DNA of 64,000 nucleotides from Prosthecomicrobium sp. N25 (GCF_037203705.1 NZ_JBBCAT010000001.1:2577418-2641417), one strand, 5' to 3'; positions 52,668 through 62,063 are shown, numbered from the stretch's first letter. The notes: generated by a model not told the origin, from the sequence alone. Numbers and translations: made by a program.

Positions 52668-53708
52668 TCAGCGGCGACGGGCCTTCGGCGCCGGTCGCAC
52701 CTTCCGGCTCCGGAAGCCGCGGAAGCGGTCGACGAGACCGAAGGGGATCTTCCACCCGGCGCCGCCGTCGCGCATCAGGTAGCGGACGTCGTCCTGGCGC
52801 TTCTGGATCTTGTCGGCGTCCCAGGTGTGCTTCAGCGCGTCCCATTCCCCCTTGGTGTAGTCGCCGCCCAGATAGTGGCCCGCCTCGTGCGCGAAGGTCG
52901 TCTCCGTGCGCCGCTTGGCGATGAGCACGATGCCGGTGTCGAGGTCGACGCCGTTCGGAATGTCGCCGTCCCGCAGGTCGTCGACGAACAGAAAGGTGAT
53001 GTCGGCGCCCGGCACCAGGTGGGGATCGTAGACGTGCAGCACCTCGCGCCGGTAGGGAAGCGACGACGGGATGGCGACCGCATCCGCGCTCTTCAGCCCG
53101 AGCGCCGCCGCCCAGGCGGCCCGCGTCTCCGCCTTGCCGAGGTCGATGACCGCCGGCTCGGAGGGGACCAGTACGAAGCGGATGTTCGTCTGCGGGGTCC
53201 AGACGAAGTTCATGCCGACGAGTTCGTCGGCCGGCACGCAGGGCGTCTGCGCATGGTTCGCCAAGGTTCCGTCCCGCTGGCGGACCTGCAGGTTGCGGAT
53301 CGCGATCTTGATCTCCAGGGGCGGCACCACCGCGACCCGCATTCGCGCCCGCGGCGTGGGGCCGTCGAGCGCCCGGACCTCGGCCTTGTCGAAGGCGACC
53401 GCGTTCGGGCCGAAGACCTGGAAGATCCGGCTGGCCGCCGGCAGCACCGGCGGGGTCAGGGCCGCCACGGCCTGCTTGTCGGTCAGCTTGGCGAGGCTCT
53501 CGCGCAGCTTCTGCTGGTTTTCGCGGAAACCCGAGGCGTCGACCTCCTTGACCTCGATCGTCGGATCCGTGGCCCGGACCTTCAGCCCCTTGCCGTCCAG
53601 GAGGGCGACGAAGTTGGAACCGCCCTTGGCGACCACCATCCCGGGCACGCCTGAGGGCGTGTCCTCGTCCATGCCGAGACAGCGGAAGACCTCTCCGAAC
53701 CGTGCCAT
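52668..53708 (-). CDS. Unrecognised protein with HExxH metalloprotease motif
   Basis: A 346-residue protein without signal peptide. The first 270 residues are beta-rich and unassigned. A zinc-peptidase motif TFAHEAGHYLGG (H274, E275, H278) follows, with D283 or H294 available as a third ligand, and the tail ends in a basic patch. The layout suggests an N-terminal non-catalytic module and a C-terminal catalytic one. HEAGH occurs in many metallopeptidase clans, so no target is offered. A 197-bp gap with nothing recognisable lies between it and the secreted protein. Confidence 0.72.
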   Translation of the reverse strand: MARFGEVFRCLGMDEDTPSGVPGMVVAKGGSNFVALLDGKGLKVRATDPTIEVKEVDASGFRENQQKLRESLAKLTDKQAVAALTPPVLPAASRIFQVFGPNAVAFDKAEVRALDGPTPRARMRVAVVPPLEIKIAIRNLQVRQRDGTLANHAQTPCVPADELVGMNFVWTPQTNIRFVLVPSEPAVIDLGKAETRAAWAAALGLKSADAVAIPSSLPYRREVLHVYDPHLVPGADITFLFVDDLRDGDIPNGVDLDTGIVLIAKRRTETTFAHEAGHYLGGDYTKGEWDALKHTWDADKIQKRQDDVRYLMRDGGAGWKIPFGLVDRFRGFRSRKVRPAPKARRR

Positions 53709-53817
53709 GACCCTCGTCTCCTCACCGCCATCGATAGGCCCGCGCGGCTGAACGGCGTTTGACGGAAGCGTTCAGGCGGATCCGCCGTCATGAACGTCGC
53801 TCACCGGTGCGCGGGGC

Positions 53818-54657
53818 TCAGGCGAGCCCGTCCGCCCAGGTCCGCACGGCCTCGCAGAAGCCGTCCGGATCGTCCTCCGGCCATAGGTGGCCCGCCTCCA
53901 CCGGCCCGCTTCCCGCATCGCCGACGAGCGCCGCCACGGCGACGGCCGGCAGCCGCGAGAAGGGCCGGGACCGGCTTCCCCAATGCACCCGCGTCGGCAC
54001 GCGCAGGCCGCGCAGCGCCTCCGGGGAGATGGGCGGCGGAGGCTCCTGCCCGACGAGGCGGGGCAGCGTGTGGGCGTTTTCCAGGTAGACCGCACGCCGG
54101 CCCGACGGCAGCGCGTCGAAGCATCCGTCCCCGCCGGAACTGTCGATCAGGAGCCGGACGGCCCGCTCCAGGTCTCCGGCCCCGATCGCCCCGACGATGG
54201 GCCCGAACACCGTCCCGGCATCGGCCGCGAAGCTGTCCTGGTCCGCTGGCTCGAGCGGGATCGTGCGCACGCCCGGCTCGTAGAGGAAGAGCCCGGCGAA
54301 GAGGTCCGGCCGGCCGAGGGCCGCCTCGAGGGCGACATGGCCGGCATAGGACCAGGCGACCACGCGCAGCGGCCCGGCGCCGAGCCCCTCGGCCAGCGCG
54401 ACCAGATCCGCCGCATGGGTTCCGACCCCGAAGGCCGGCCCGTCCGCTCGCCACCGCCCGGTTCCGCACCAGCGCTGGGTCACGGCCAGGCTGCGCCGCT
54501 CCGGGCCGAGCCGTGCGACATGCGGAGCGAACGTGCGCAGGTCCCCGAGCGCACCATGCAGGAACAGGACGGGCACGCCCTTGTCGCCGGACGCCGCCAC
54601 CGGGAACCGGTCCCCCGCGGGTGTCCGGATGGACGTAACGGAAAGCCCCTCGATCAT
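53818..54657 (-). CDS. Alpha/beta-fold hydrolase
   Basis: A 279-residue serine hydrolase with oxyanion loop LFLHGALGDLRTFAPHV, nucleophile elbow VVAWSYAGHVAL (Ser near residue 105) and the late histidine in EAGHLWPEDDP. The family covers haloalkane dehalogenases, esterases and C-C hydrolases. ATG at 54657 follows GGAGG nine bases upstream. It is 70 bp downstream of the flavin monooxygenase gene on the same strand, a pair that could act in sequence (oxidation then ester hydrolysis, as in Baeyer-Villiger pathways). Confidence 0.85.
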   Translation of the reverse strand: MIEGLSVTSIRTPAGDRFPVAASGDKGVPVLFLHGALGDLRTFAPHVARLGPERRSLAVTQRWCGTGRWRADGPAFGVGTHAADLVALAEGLGAGPLRVVAWSYAGHVALEAALGRPDLFAGLFLYEPGVRTIPLEPADQDSFAADAGTVFGPIVGAIGAGDLERAVRLLIDSSGGDGCFDALPSGRRAVYLENAHTLPRLVGQEPPPPISPEALRGLRVPTRVHWGSRSRPFSRLPAVAVAALVGDAGSGPVEAGHLWPEDDPDGFCEAVRTWADGLA

Positions 54658-54727
54658 CGGCCAACCTCCGGCGGTCGCGCCGCCTCCTCCGTCACGTACG
54701 CTTTTTCCGCCGTCGCGGGAAGCGGCG

Positions 54728-55993
54728 TCAACCGAGGGCCGCACGGCGCCCCGCCCCTGGACCCGGTCGGCACCGCGCCGCCCCGAGATGGGCCGCGATC
54801 TCGTCCCCGAGCGCCTCCGCGTCGGCCCCGCAACCGCAGATGAAGTGGGACTGCCGCCGCCGCATGAAGGTGAGTCCGAGCGTATAGAGACCCGGCTCGG
54901 ACGTGATCCCGCCCTCCTGCCGGATCTCGCCGGTACCGTCGAGCACGGGAAGGTGCAGCCAGGGATAGGTCCGCCGATACCCGGTCGCCCAGACGACCGT
55001 CCGGATCCCCTCGGCGGCGAGGTCCAGCGCCTCGGGCGCCGGGGGCAGGCGCAGCGGGGCCGGCCTTTCGGCGGGCGGCCCCGGATGTGGGGGCGGCATG
55101 GCCGCGAGCGCGCGGTCGATCCGGTCGAGCGTGCGCTCCATCCGGGCCTGCGCGCGCGCCACGGCCCCCGCGAGATCGCCGAGCCGCGCGACGCCGTCCG
55201 CGACCCCGAGAAGGCGCCCGGCCACACGGGCCCCGGCCTGCGCCAGGAAGCCGAGGTCGATGTCGCGCCGGTCCGGCCGTCCGGCGAGCTGCATGGAGGG
55301 AGCCCTGGCGAGCTGCCCCGCTTCGCCGGGCGGCGGAACGTCGTCCAGGACACCGGCCTGCGCGAGCCGGACGTAGATGTCCTCGCCGCGCCAGCGCCGC
55401 GGCATGCGCGTGTGTTCGCCGGCGGCGATCGTCACGGGACGGCCCGAGCCAAGGATTTCCTCGGCGATCTGCAGGCCCGTGGCCGATGCCCCGACCACCA
55501 GGACGCCGCCGTCGGGCAGTGCGGACGGCCGGCGGTATCGCGCGGCCGCGACCTGGAGGATGCCGCGGGGCAAGCCCGTCGCGACGGGCGGCACGTAGGG
55601 CGTCTGGTAGGCCCCCGTCGCGACCACGACCGCGCGGGCCGCCCAGACCGCGCCGCCGACCTCGACCCGGAAGCGGGCGCCCGCCCGGGTCACGGACCGG
55701 ACCGGCGCCGCCTCGATCACGGGAGCCCCGAGGAAATCGGCATAGCGCTCCAGGTAGTCGACGAAGGCGCGCGCGGGCAGGAACTCCGGACCGGACCTGT
55801 GCGGCAGGCCGGGGAGGGCGCTCATGCGATCCGGCGTCAGCAGGCGGAGGCTGTCCCAGGAGCCGCGCCGCCACCGCTCGCCGACGCGGCCCCGCTCCAG
55901 GACGACATGCTCGATCCCGCGCGCCGCCAGGCTCCGGCTCATGGCGAGCCCGGCCTGTCCGGCGCCGATCACGACGGTGTCGATCGGGGTCAT
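54728..55993 (-). CDS. Flavin-containing monooxygenase-like NAD(P)/FAD oxidoreductase
   Basis: A 421-residue flavoprotein of the FMO/Baeyer-Villiger/lysine-hydroxylase kind. The FAD motif is VVIGAGQAGLAMSRSL at residues 7-22, followed by ERGRVGERWRRGSWDSLRLLTPDRMSALPG. The NADPH motif is GVLVVGASATGLQIAEEI near residue 170, and the late segment VVWATGYRRTYPWLHLP is also present. The N-hydroxylating, S-oxidising and BVMO branches cannot be separated by eye. It lies between the hydrolase and OsmC genes. Confidence 0.86.
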   Translation of the reverse strand: MTPIDTVVIGAGQAGLAMSRSLAARGIEHVVLERGRVGERWRRGSWDSLRLLTPDRMSALPGLPHRSGPEFLPARAFVDYLERYADFLGAPVIEAAPVRSVTRAGARFRVEVGGAVWAARAVVVATGAYQTPYVPPVATGLPRGILQVAAARYRRPSALPDGGVLVVGASATGLQIAEEILGSGRPVTIAAGEHTRMPRRWRGEDIYVRLAQAGVLDDVPPPGEAGQLARAPSMQLAGRPDRRDIDLGFLAQAGARVAGRLLGVADGVARLGDLAGAVARAQARMERTLDRIDRALAAMPPPHPGPPAERPAPLRLPPAPEALDLAAEGIRTVVWATGYRRTYPWLHLPVLDGTGEIRQEGGITSEPGLYTLGLTFMRRRQSHFICGCGADAEALGDEIAAHLGAARCRPGPGAGRRAALG

Positions 55994-56046
55994 GCTGGTC
56001 TCCGGAAGCGGGAAGGGGCCGCCGGACCGCATCCGGCGGCCGGCAT

Positions 56047-56640
56047 TCAGGCGGACGGCTCGGCGTCGACGTCGACCGTGACGGGGAGGCCGCGCGTGAC
56101 GATGTCGTAGACGGCGGAGCGCGCGACGGACTGGCGGACGATCTCGGCGAGCTTCTCGCGCGGGGCGTCGCCCTCGACCATGAAGCGCACGCGGATGGCG
56201 GTGAAACCGTTCCGCACTTCGTTGGAGAGGCCCAGGATGCCCCGCAGGTCGATGTCGCCCTCGACCTCGGACTCGACGCGCGACAGCTTCACGCCACGGA
56301 CCGCCGAGATGTTGCCGATGCCCGCGGTCAGGCAGGCGGCGAGCGCGTGCAGGACCCACTCGACCGGCGTCGGCGCCTGGTCCTTGCCGCAGAGCACGGC
56401 CGGATGGTCGCCGTCCGCGAAGGTGCTGCGCTCGCGCTGGTGCTCGGCCCCGGCGCCGTAGAAGCCGTTCATGGCGGAGCGGCTGTGCGTGCCGTGGATC
56501 CAGCGGTTGGCGGCCCGGAAGGTGAAACGGGCGAGCGGCGGGTTGGCCCCGACGGCATTGATGGTGGCGATGAGGGTCGGCGTGTCGACGCCGTTCATCG
56601 GCATGCGGGCGGGACGGCTCTCGGTCGGATGCATGGTCAT
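56047..56640 (-). CDS. OsmC-family protein
   Basis: A 197-residue OsmC/Ohr-fold protein. The family uses cysteines to reduce organic hydroperoxides. The first conserved Cys site is visible in APTPVEWVLHALAACLTAG. The second, usually about 60 residues later, is replaced, since the later half contains no Cys. This points to a non-classical OsmC protein rather than a standard Ohr peroxidase. Strong helical stretch PREKLAEIVRQSVARSAVYDIV near the end. It lies 53 bp upstream of the flavin monooxygenase gene. Confidence 0.85.
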   Translation of the reverse strand: MTMHPTESRPARMPMNGVDTPTLIATINAVGANPPLARFTFRAANRWIHGTHSRSAMNGFYGAGAEHQRERSTFADGDHPAVLCGKDQAPTPVEWVLHALAACLTAGIGNISAVRGVKLSRVESEVEGDIDLRGILGLSNEVRNGFTAIRVRFMVEGDAPREKLAEIVRQSVARSAVYDIVTRGLPVTVDVDAEPSA

Positions 56641-56752
56641 GGCGGTTCTGTCCTCTCGGGCGGTTTGCGGGGGCCGTCGTCTGCGGACGGCCGGGTCCGG
56701 CCGGCGCAGGGCTGGCTGCCCGGGGCCGGCGGCGGAACGGGAAGGGGGGCCG

Positions 56753-57010
56753 TCAGAGCGCGCCGCGCGCGATCCGGCGGGTGTCGTCGGGGGCCGGCCG
56801 GGTGACCGAGCCGATCTCGCTGCGGTCGATGCCGATGTCCTTCAGGGCGCGGTCGCTGAGAGCCCCGAGGTCGGCGGCGGCCCGCCGGGCCTCCCGGTGC
56901 TCCGCCCAGGCGCGCAGCCGGTCGAGGAGGCGGGCGGCCAGCGAGCGGGCCGGGGTGGCGGGGGGCGACCTGAAGCAGTTGGTCGGCGGGGCTGTGAGGG
57001 AAGCGGGCAT
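56753..57010 (-). CDS. DUF1127 (YjiS-like) small protein
   Basis: An 85-residue protein with the DUF1127 C-terminus: helix LLDRLRAWAEHREARRAAADLGALSDRALKDIGIDRSEI. This small basic fold is widespread in Alphaproteobacteria and is linked to phosphate, carbon and RNA metabolism. The N-terminus is Pro/Thr-rich. Start at 57010; an earlier in-frame ATG at 57046 is less likely. Confidence 0.8.
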   Translation of the reverse strand: MPASLTAPPTNCFRSPPATPARSLAARLLDRLRAWAEHREARRAAADLGALSDRALKDIGIDRSEIGSVTRPAPDDTRRIARGAL

Positions 57011-57162
57011 GATCGTCTCTCCAGGTGAGGTCCGGGGCGATCGCATCGCCGCCGTTTCCCAGAGCCTCGGCCGGTCGCGTTTGAGCGGCAGTGGGAGTGG
57101 GGGTGGAAACGCGGGTCCGGGCGTGGAATTCGCCGTTCCGAGGATCCGTCCCCTGAACGAGA

Positions 57163-57189
57163 ACGGCCCCGGCGGTGGGCCGGGGCCGT
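57163..57189 (-). terminator. Rho-independent-type hairpin after the small gene
   Basis: An 11-bp perfect stem ACGGCCCCGGC / GCCGGGGCCGT around a 5-base loop, starting five bases after the stop of the 44-residue frame. On the minus strand it is followed by TTCTCGTTC. This supports the small frame as a real, separately ended gene. Confidence 0.6.
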
Positions 57190-57193
57190 GTCT

Positions 57194-57328
57194 TCAGCGG
57201 CCGCGCGCGGGGCCGTATCCGGCGAGCTTCGCCACATGAGCGCGGACGGCGGCGAGGCTGGGGCCGCGCCGGATCTGCTGCCAGTCGGTGGATTTCGTGG
57301 TGCCTTCGAAGCCAAAGGAACGATGCAT
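57194..57328 (-). CDS. Putative 44-residue basic protein
   Basis: ATG at 57328 with GGAGA about eight bases upstream and a strong terminator hairpin just after its stop. The product is basic and partly helical (QIRRGPSLAAVRAHVAKLAGYG). No family is recognised. It is divergent from the large regulator gene at 57489, so the 160-bp gap must hold promoters for both. Confidence 0.5.
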   Translation of the reverse strand: MHRSFGFEGTTKSTDWQQIRRGPSLAAVRAHVAKLAGYGPARGR

Positions 57329-57488
57329 CGGGTGTCTCCGTCTTGCGGGTTTACGGCATGGCGCCGATCGCCGCGGAGGCTGGGGCGTCCCCATGGCATC
57401 GAGGGTTTGAACGACCGTTGAATTTACATCCCGTCGGCCCGCGGCGGATTTCGACGCCGGCCGGGGCGTGCTACGATTCCACTCGGGG

Positions 57489-60400
57489 ATGTGCGGAAGA
57501 CGGGACGACGAGGCCTTGCTCGAGATCCGCATGCTGGGCGATCTGCTGGTTCTCCGCGGGGGAGAGGTCCAGGAACTGCCGCCATCCAGGAAGACCCGCG
57601 CGCTCCTCGCCTACCTTGCCGTGACCGGCCGCCCGGAGCGCCGGGAGCGACTCTGCGAGATGTTCTGGGACGTGCCCGACGACCCGCGCGGGGCGCTGCG
57701 CTGGAGCCTTTCCAAGATTCGCGGCATCGTGAACCGCGAGGGCGCCGAGGTACTCCGCGCCGACCGCAACACCGTCGCCTTCGACCACGCCGCCCTGGCG
57801 ACCGACCTCGCCCGGGTGCGGGCGCTCGCCGGCCGCTCGGCGGACGGCCTCGGCACCGACGAGCTGAGGGCGGTGGCGGACAACTTCCGCGGCCTCTTCC
57901 TCGACGACCTGTCCCTGCCGCGCTGCCCGGACTTCGAGGCCTGGCGCGTCGCCCACGTCAACGACATGGAGCTCCTCCGGCTCGGCGTGCTGCGCCGTCT
58001 CCTGGACCGGCTGGAGGACGACCCGGACGCCGCGCTGCCCTACGCCCACCAGCTCCAGCGGCTCGCCCCCGAGGACCGCGGCGTTCCCGCCCGCATCGCC
58101 TCACTGCTCGAGGCCGCCCGGCGCCGCTCGATGGCGGCCCCGCCGCCCTCGCGCCCGGGGGCGCGCGACCCGGCCCCCGCGCCCCCGTCCGCCGAACCGA
58201 CGCTGGAGGCCGCGACGCCGACCCCGTCCGCCCCGCCTCCCGAGGCTCCGGTTGCCCAGGACATCCGCTCCTGCGCCGCCCCCGACGGCACCCGGCTCGC
58301 CTACGCGGTGACCGGCTCCGGTCCGCCGATCGTGCGCGCCGCGCACTGGCTGTCGCATCTCGAGTTCGACCTGGAGAGCCCCGTCTGGCGCCACTGGATC
58401 CAGGCGCTGTCCGAAGAGACGATGCTGGTCCGCTACGACGAGCGCGGCAACGGCATGTCCGAGTGGGACGTCGGCGACATCGACTTCGAGGCCATGGTGA
58501 CGGACCTCGAGACCGTCATGGATGCCGCCGGCCTCGGCGAGGCGGTGCTGCTCGGCGTGTCCCAGGGCTGCGCCATCTCGGCCGCCTACGCGGCGCGCCA
58601 TCCCGAGCGGGTCCGCGGCCTCGTGCTCTACGGCGGCTACGTCAAGGGCTGGCGCGCGCGCGGCGAGCCGGGCGAGATCGCCGTGCGCGAGGCCATGGGC
58701 ACGCTCATGCGCGAGGGCTGGGGCCGCGACGACCCGGTCTTCCGCCAGCTCTTCACCTCGATCTTCGTGCCCGGCGGCTCGCGCGAGCAGATGGACTGGT
58801 TCAACGACCTGCAGCGCCGGTCGGTCACGCCCGAAAACGCCTTCCGGTTGTCGGAAAGCTTCTCGCGGATCGACGTCTCGGCCCTGCTGCCGGAGGTGCG
58901 CTGCCCGACCCTGGTGATCCACGCCCGTGGCGACCGGGTGGCGCCGCTCGAGTCCGGCCGGGCCTTCGCGACCGGGATTCCCGGGGCGCGATTCGTGCTC
59001 CTGGAGAGCGACAACCACATCCTGCTCGAGCACGAGCCGGCATTCGACCGCTTCATCGCCGAGATCCGGGCCTTCGTCGCCGCCCTGCCGCCGCCGGCGC
59101 GGGCATCCGCAGTGCGGCAGGCCGCGCCCGCCAAGCGGCCGGTCAGCATCCTCGTCGCCGATCTCGCCCCCGTCGCCCGCGACCTCGACGAGTTCGCCGA
59201 TCCGGAAGCGGCCGACCTCGCCCTCGAGCCGATCGTCGAGGCCGGGCGCCAGGCGCTGCATCGTCACGGCGCCGTGGTCCTGGATAGCCGCGAGGGGGTG
59301 CTGACCGCCGCCTTCGGGGCGGAGCGGGCCATCGAGGACCATGCCCTCCAGGCCTGCCGTGCCGCCGACGATCTGAGGCATGCGGTCGCCCGGGCCGCCC
59401 CGGGCGCGACCGCCAAGATCGCGATCGACTCGGGCGAGGCGGTCATCCGAACGGCCTCGGACGGCTCCGGCCGGCGGGAGGCGAGCGGGCCCGTGGTCAA
59501 GGCCGCCACCCGCCTCTGCGCCCTGCTCGCCCGCGACGCCATCGCCCTGACGGCCCGCGCCGCCGCCGCGGCCGGCGGTGCCGTGGAGGTGAGGCCCATC
59601 GACCCGCGCGACTGCCCGGGCCTCGGCGCCGACGAGATCGTCCACGCCTTCGCGGCGGAGCGGCGCGTCCTCTCGCGCTGGCGCCGGCGGGCCCGGCACG
59701 GGCTGACCCCGCTCGTCGGGCGGCGCGCCGAGTTCGACCGTCTCGCCCGCGCCGGCGCGGAGGCCGCGGCGGGCCGCGGCCGGGCGGTCGGCCTCGTCGC
59801 CGGGCCGGGACTGGGCAAATCCCGCCTCGCCGAGGAATTCTTCGCCGGCCTGCCCGCCGCGGGCTGGACCGTGGCCGAGGCCGGCGCGCAGGAACTGGAC
59901 GAGAACGCCAGCCACAGCCTGCTGAAGCGCGTGCTCCTCGCCTTCCTCGGCCTCGACGGCAGCGAGGCCCCCGACCTGGCCCGGGCCGCGATCGAGGAGC
60001 GGATCGCCGACGCCGGCGCGGACCTCGCGACGCCCCTGGCCTGGGTGATCGGCGCCACCCTGGACGACCCGGATTGGCAGGCCGCCTCCGGAACCGACCG
60101 GGCCCGCCGCATCCGCGACGCGGTGGTTCGCCTCGTGCTCCTCGTCGCGGCCGAGCGCCCGGTCGCGCTCCTGGTCGAGGACCTGCACTGGGCCGATCCC
60201 GAGAGCCGCCGCGCCATCGACCGGCTGGTCCGCGCGGTCGCCGACCGGCGCGTCCTGGTCGTGACCACGAGCCGGCCCGAGTTCCGCCCCTCCTGGTCCG
60301 ACGCCGCCGGCTACGAGCCGCTCCCGCTCGGCCCCCTGCCGCCCGCCGAGAGCCGCGCCTTCCTGCGCGGCCTTCTCGGCCCGGACGAGAGCCTGGACGG

Positions 60401-62063
60401 GCTCGTCGAGATGATCGGCGCGCGCACCGAGGGCGTCCCGCTCTTCATGGAGGAGACGGTCAACAGCCTCGTGCAGAGCCGGCGTCTCGTCGGCCGTCCG
60501 GGCGCCCTGGCGATCCGCGAGCCGATCCGCACCCTCGATATCCCGGCGAGCGTCCAGTCGGTCATCGCGGCCCGTCTCGACAGCCTCGACGAAGCGGCCC
60601 GCAGCCTCATCGACATCGCCTCGGCGATCGGCCCCTCCGCCCCCGACCCGCTCCTGCGCGACCTCTCCGGCCTCGGCCCCGCCTTCGACGGCGCCCTCGC
60701 CCGGCTGCGCGCGGCCGACCTCCTGCGCGACGGCACGGCGGGGGGCGAGCCCGGCTCGGCCTTCCGGCACGCCCTCATCCAGGACGCCACGTACGGCTCC
60801 CTCCCGGCCGCCCGGCGCAAGGCGCTGCACGGCGCCATCCTGGACGCGGTCGAGCGGCTCTACCCCGGCCGGGCCGAGGAGGACGTCGAGCGCATGGCCT
60901 TCCATGCCCTGCGCGCCGAAGCCTGGGGCAGGGCGGTCCGCTACCTCGTGGCCGCCGCCGACCGGGCGATCGATCGGTCCGCCTATCCCGCCGCGGCGCG
61001 CTTCCTGGAGGAGGCGGTGCGCGCGCTCGAACATCGCCCGGCCGACCGGGAGACCTGGACGCTCGGCGTCGACATCCGCATGCGCATGCGCATTGCCTAC
61101 ATGGTGACCGGCGACTTCGACCGCGCCATCGAGCGCCTGAAGGAGGCGCAGGACCTCGCCCGCGACGCCGGCGATCCCGGTCGGCTCGCCTACACGCTGC
61201 TGCACACGAGCTACGTCTACTCGACCTACGGGCGCGTCGAACTCGCCCTCGACGCCGCCGAGGACGCCCGCGGCATCGGCCTCGCGCTCGCCGACGAGCG
61301 TCTGGCCGCCGAGGCCGACCTCGCGGCCGCGCAGGCGCACATGATCCGCGGCGAGGCCGTGCCCTCCCTGCGCCGCCTCCTGCCGCACGCCGAAGGCTTC
61401 CAGACCCGCTGGGCCGACGACCGGCTCGGCTTTCTCGTGACGCGCTCGGTCTGGTATCTCGGCTCGCTCGCCTCGACCCGGGCGCTCCTCGGCGATAGGG
61501 ACGCGGCGCTCGCCGAGATGGCGCTCGCGAGCCGGCTCGCGGAGGCCGGCCGGCGGCCCATCGACCGCTACGCGGCGGCCTATTTCGAAAGCCTGGTCCG
61601 CATCGTGGAGGGTCCCGGCCCGGACTTCCTGGATCGTCTCGCCGCGCTTCCGGCGGAGTGCCGCGAGCGCGCGCCGTTCCCCTTCCACCCGTGGCTCCTG
61701 GCGACGCTCGGCCATGCTGAGCTGGCGGCCGGCCGGCCCAGCGCGGTCGCGACCCTGGAAGCGGCATTCGAGGCCGCCGAGCGGGCCAACATGCCGCATT
61801 TCCTCACCTACGTGGCGGCCCTGCTGGCCATCGCCAACGCCCGCCCGGACGACCCGGGCAGCCGCGAGGACCTGCTCGACGCCCTGCGCAGCGCCCGCCT
61901 GAGCCTGGACAGCTGGATCGAGATCGAGGTCCTGGAGGCCCTCGCCCGTCTGGACGGCGGGGAGGCTGCCAGGACCTGGCTCGGCGAGGCGCTGGCGAGC
62001 GCGGAGATCTCCGGCTACAAGCCCTTCGCCGCTCGCATCCGGGCGGCGCTGGCCTCGCTCTGA
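57489..62063 (+). CDS. Multidomain regulator: SARP-like HTH/BTAD + alpha/beta hydrolase + degenerate cyclase + AAA ATPase + helical repeats
   Basis: A 1,524-residue protein. In order (numbers from the ATG at 57489): SARP/OmpR-like winged helix, about 12-95; BTAD helical domain, 100-213; Pro/Ala linker, 217-257; alpha/beta hydrolase, 260-535; cyclase-like domain, 550-725; AAA ATPase; TPR-like helices from about 1000 to the end. The hydrolase has a complete triad candidate: S358 in GVSQG, D482 in RGDR and H510 in SDNH. The cyclase-like part keeps VADLAP but has SREG instead of the metal-binding GDG-type motif and GPVVKAATRL at the N(L)AARL position, so catalysis is unlikely. The ATPase has Walker A GPGLGKS (773-778) and Walker B VEDLHWAD. 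GTG at 57468 and TTG near 57516 are alternative starts. The architecture suggests a signal-sensing transcription activator. Confidence 0.88.
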   Translation: MCGRRDDEALLEIRMLGDLLVLRGGEVQELPPSRKTRALLAYLAVTGRPERRERLCEMFWDVPDDPRGALRWSLSKIRGIVNREGAEVLRADRNTVAFDHAALATDLARVRALAGRSADGLGTDELRAVADNFRGLFLDDLSLPRCPDFEAWRVAHVNDMELLRLGVLRRLLDRLEDDPDAALPYAHQLQRLAPEDRGVPARIASLLEAARRRSMAAPPPSRPGARDPAPAPPSAEPTLEAATPTPSAPPPEAPVAQDIRSCAAPDGTRLAYAVTGSGPPIVRAAHWLSHLEFDLESPVWRHWIQALSEETMLVRYDERGNGMSEWDVGDIDFEAMVTDLETVMDAAGLGEAVLLGVSQGCAISAAYAARHPERVRGLVLYGGYVKGWRARGEPGEIAVREAMGTLMREGWGRDDPVFRQLFTSIFVPGGSREQMDWFNDLQRRSVTPENAFRLSESFSRIDVSALLPEVRCPTLVIHARGDRVAPLESGRAFATGIPGARFVLLESDNHILLEHEPAFDRFIAEIRAFVAALPPPARASAVRQAAPAKRPVSILVADLAPVARDLDEFADPEAADLALEPIVEAGRQALHRHGAVVLDSREGVLTAAFGAERAIEDHALQACRAADDLRHAVARAAPGATAKIAIDSGEAVIRTASDGSGRREASGPVVKAATRLCALLARDAIALTARAAAAAGGAVEVRPIDPRDCPGLGADEIVHAFAAERRVLSRWRRRARHGLTPLVGRRAEFDRLARAGAEAAAGRGRAVGLVAGPGLGKSRLAEEFFAGLPAAGWTVAEAGAQELDENASHSLLKRVLLAFLGLDGSEAPDLARAAIEERIADAGADLATPLAWVIGATLDDPDWQAASGTDRARRIRDAVVRLVLLVAAERPVALLVEDLHWADPESRRAIDRLVRAVADRRVLVVTTSRPEFRPSWSDAAGYEPLPLGPLPPAESRAFLRGLLGPDESLDGLVEMIGARTEGVPLFMEETVNSLVQSRRLVGRPGALAIREPIRTLDIPASVQSVIAARLDSLDEAARSLIDIASAIGPSAPDPLLRDLSGLGPAFDGALARLRAADLLRDGTAGGEPGSAFRHALIQDATYGSLPAARRKALHGAILDAVERLYPGRAEEDVERMAFHALRAEAWGRAVRYLVAAADRAIDRSAYPAAARFLEEAVRALEHRPADRETWTLGVDIRMRMRIAYMVTGDFDRAIERLKEAQDLARDAGDPGRLAYTLLHTSYVYSTYGRVELALDAAEDARGIGLALADERLAAEADLAAAQAHMIRGEAVPSLRRLLPHAEGFQTRWADDRLGFLVTRSVWYLGSLASTRALLGDRDAALAEMALASRLAEAGRRPIDRYAAAYFESLVRIVEGPGPDFLDRLAALPAECRERAPFPFHPWLLATLGHAELAAGRPSAVATLEAAFEAAERANMPHFLTYVAALLAIANARPDDPGSREDLLDALRSARLSLDSWIEIEVLEALARLDGGEAARTWLGEALASAEISGYKPFAARIRAALASL

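Noticed and set aside
58101-61799. A 1,232-codon open frame on the minus strand
   Set aside because: It is antisense to the recognisable multi-domain regulator; long antisense frames are expected at this G+C content because stop codons are AT-rich. The translation is low-complexity Arg/Gly/Ala-rich with no domain.
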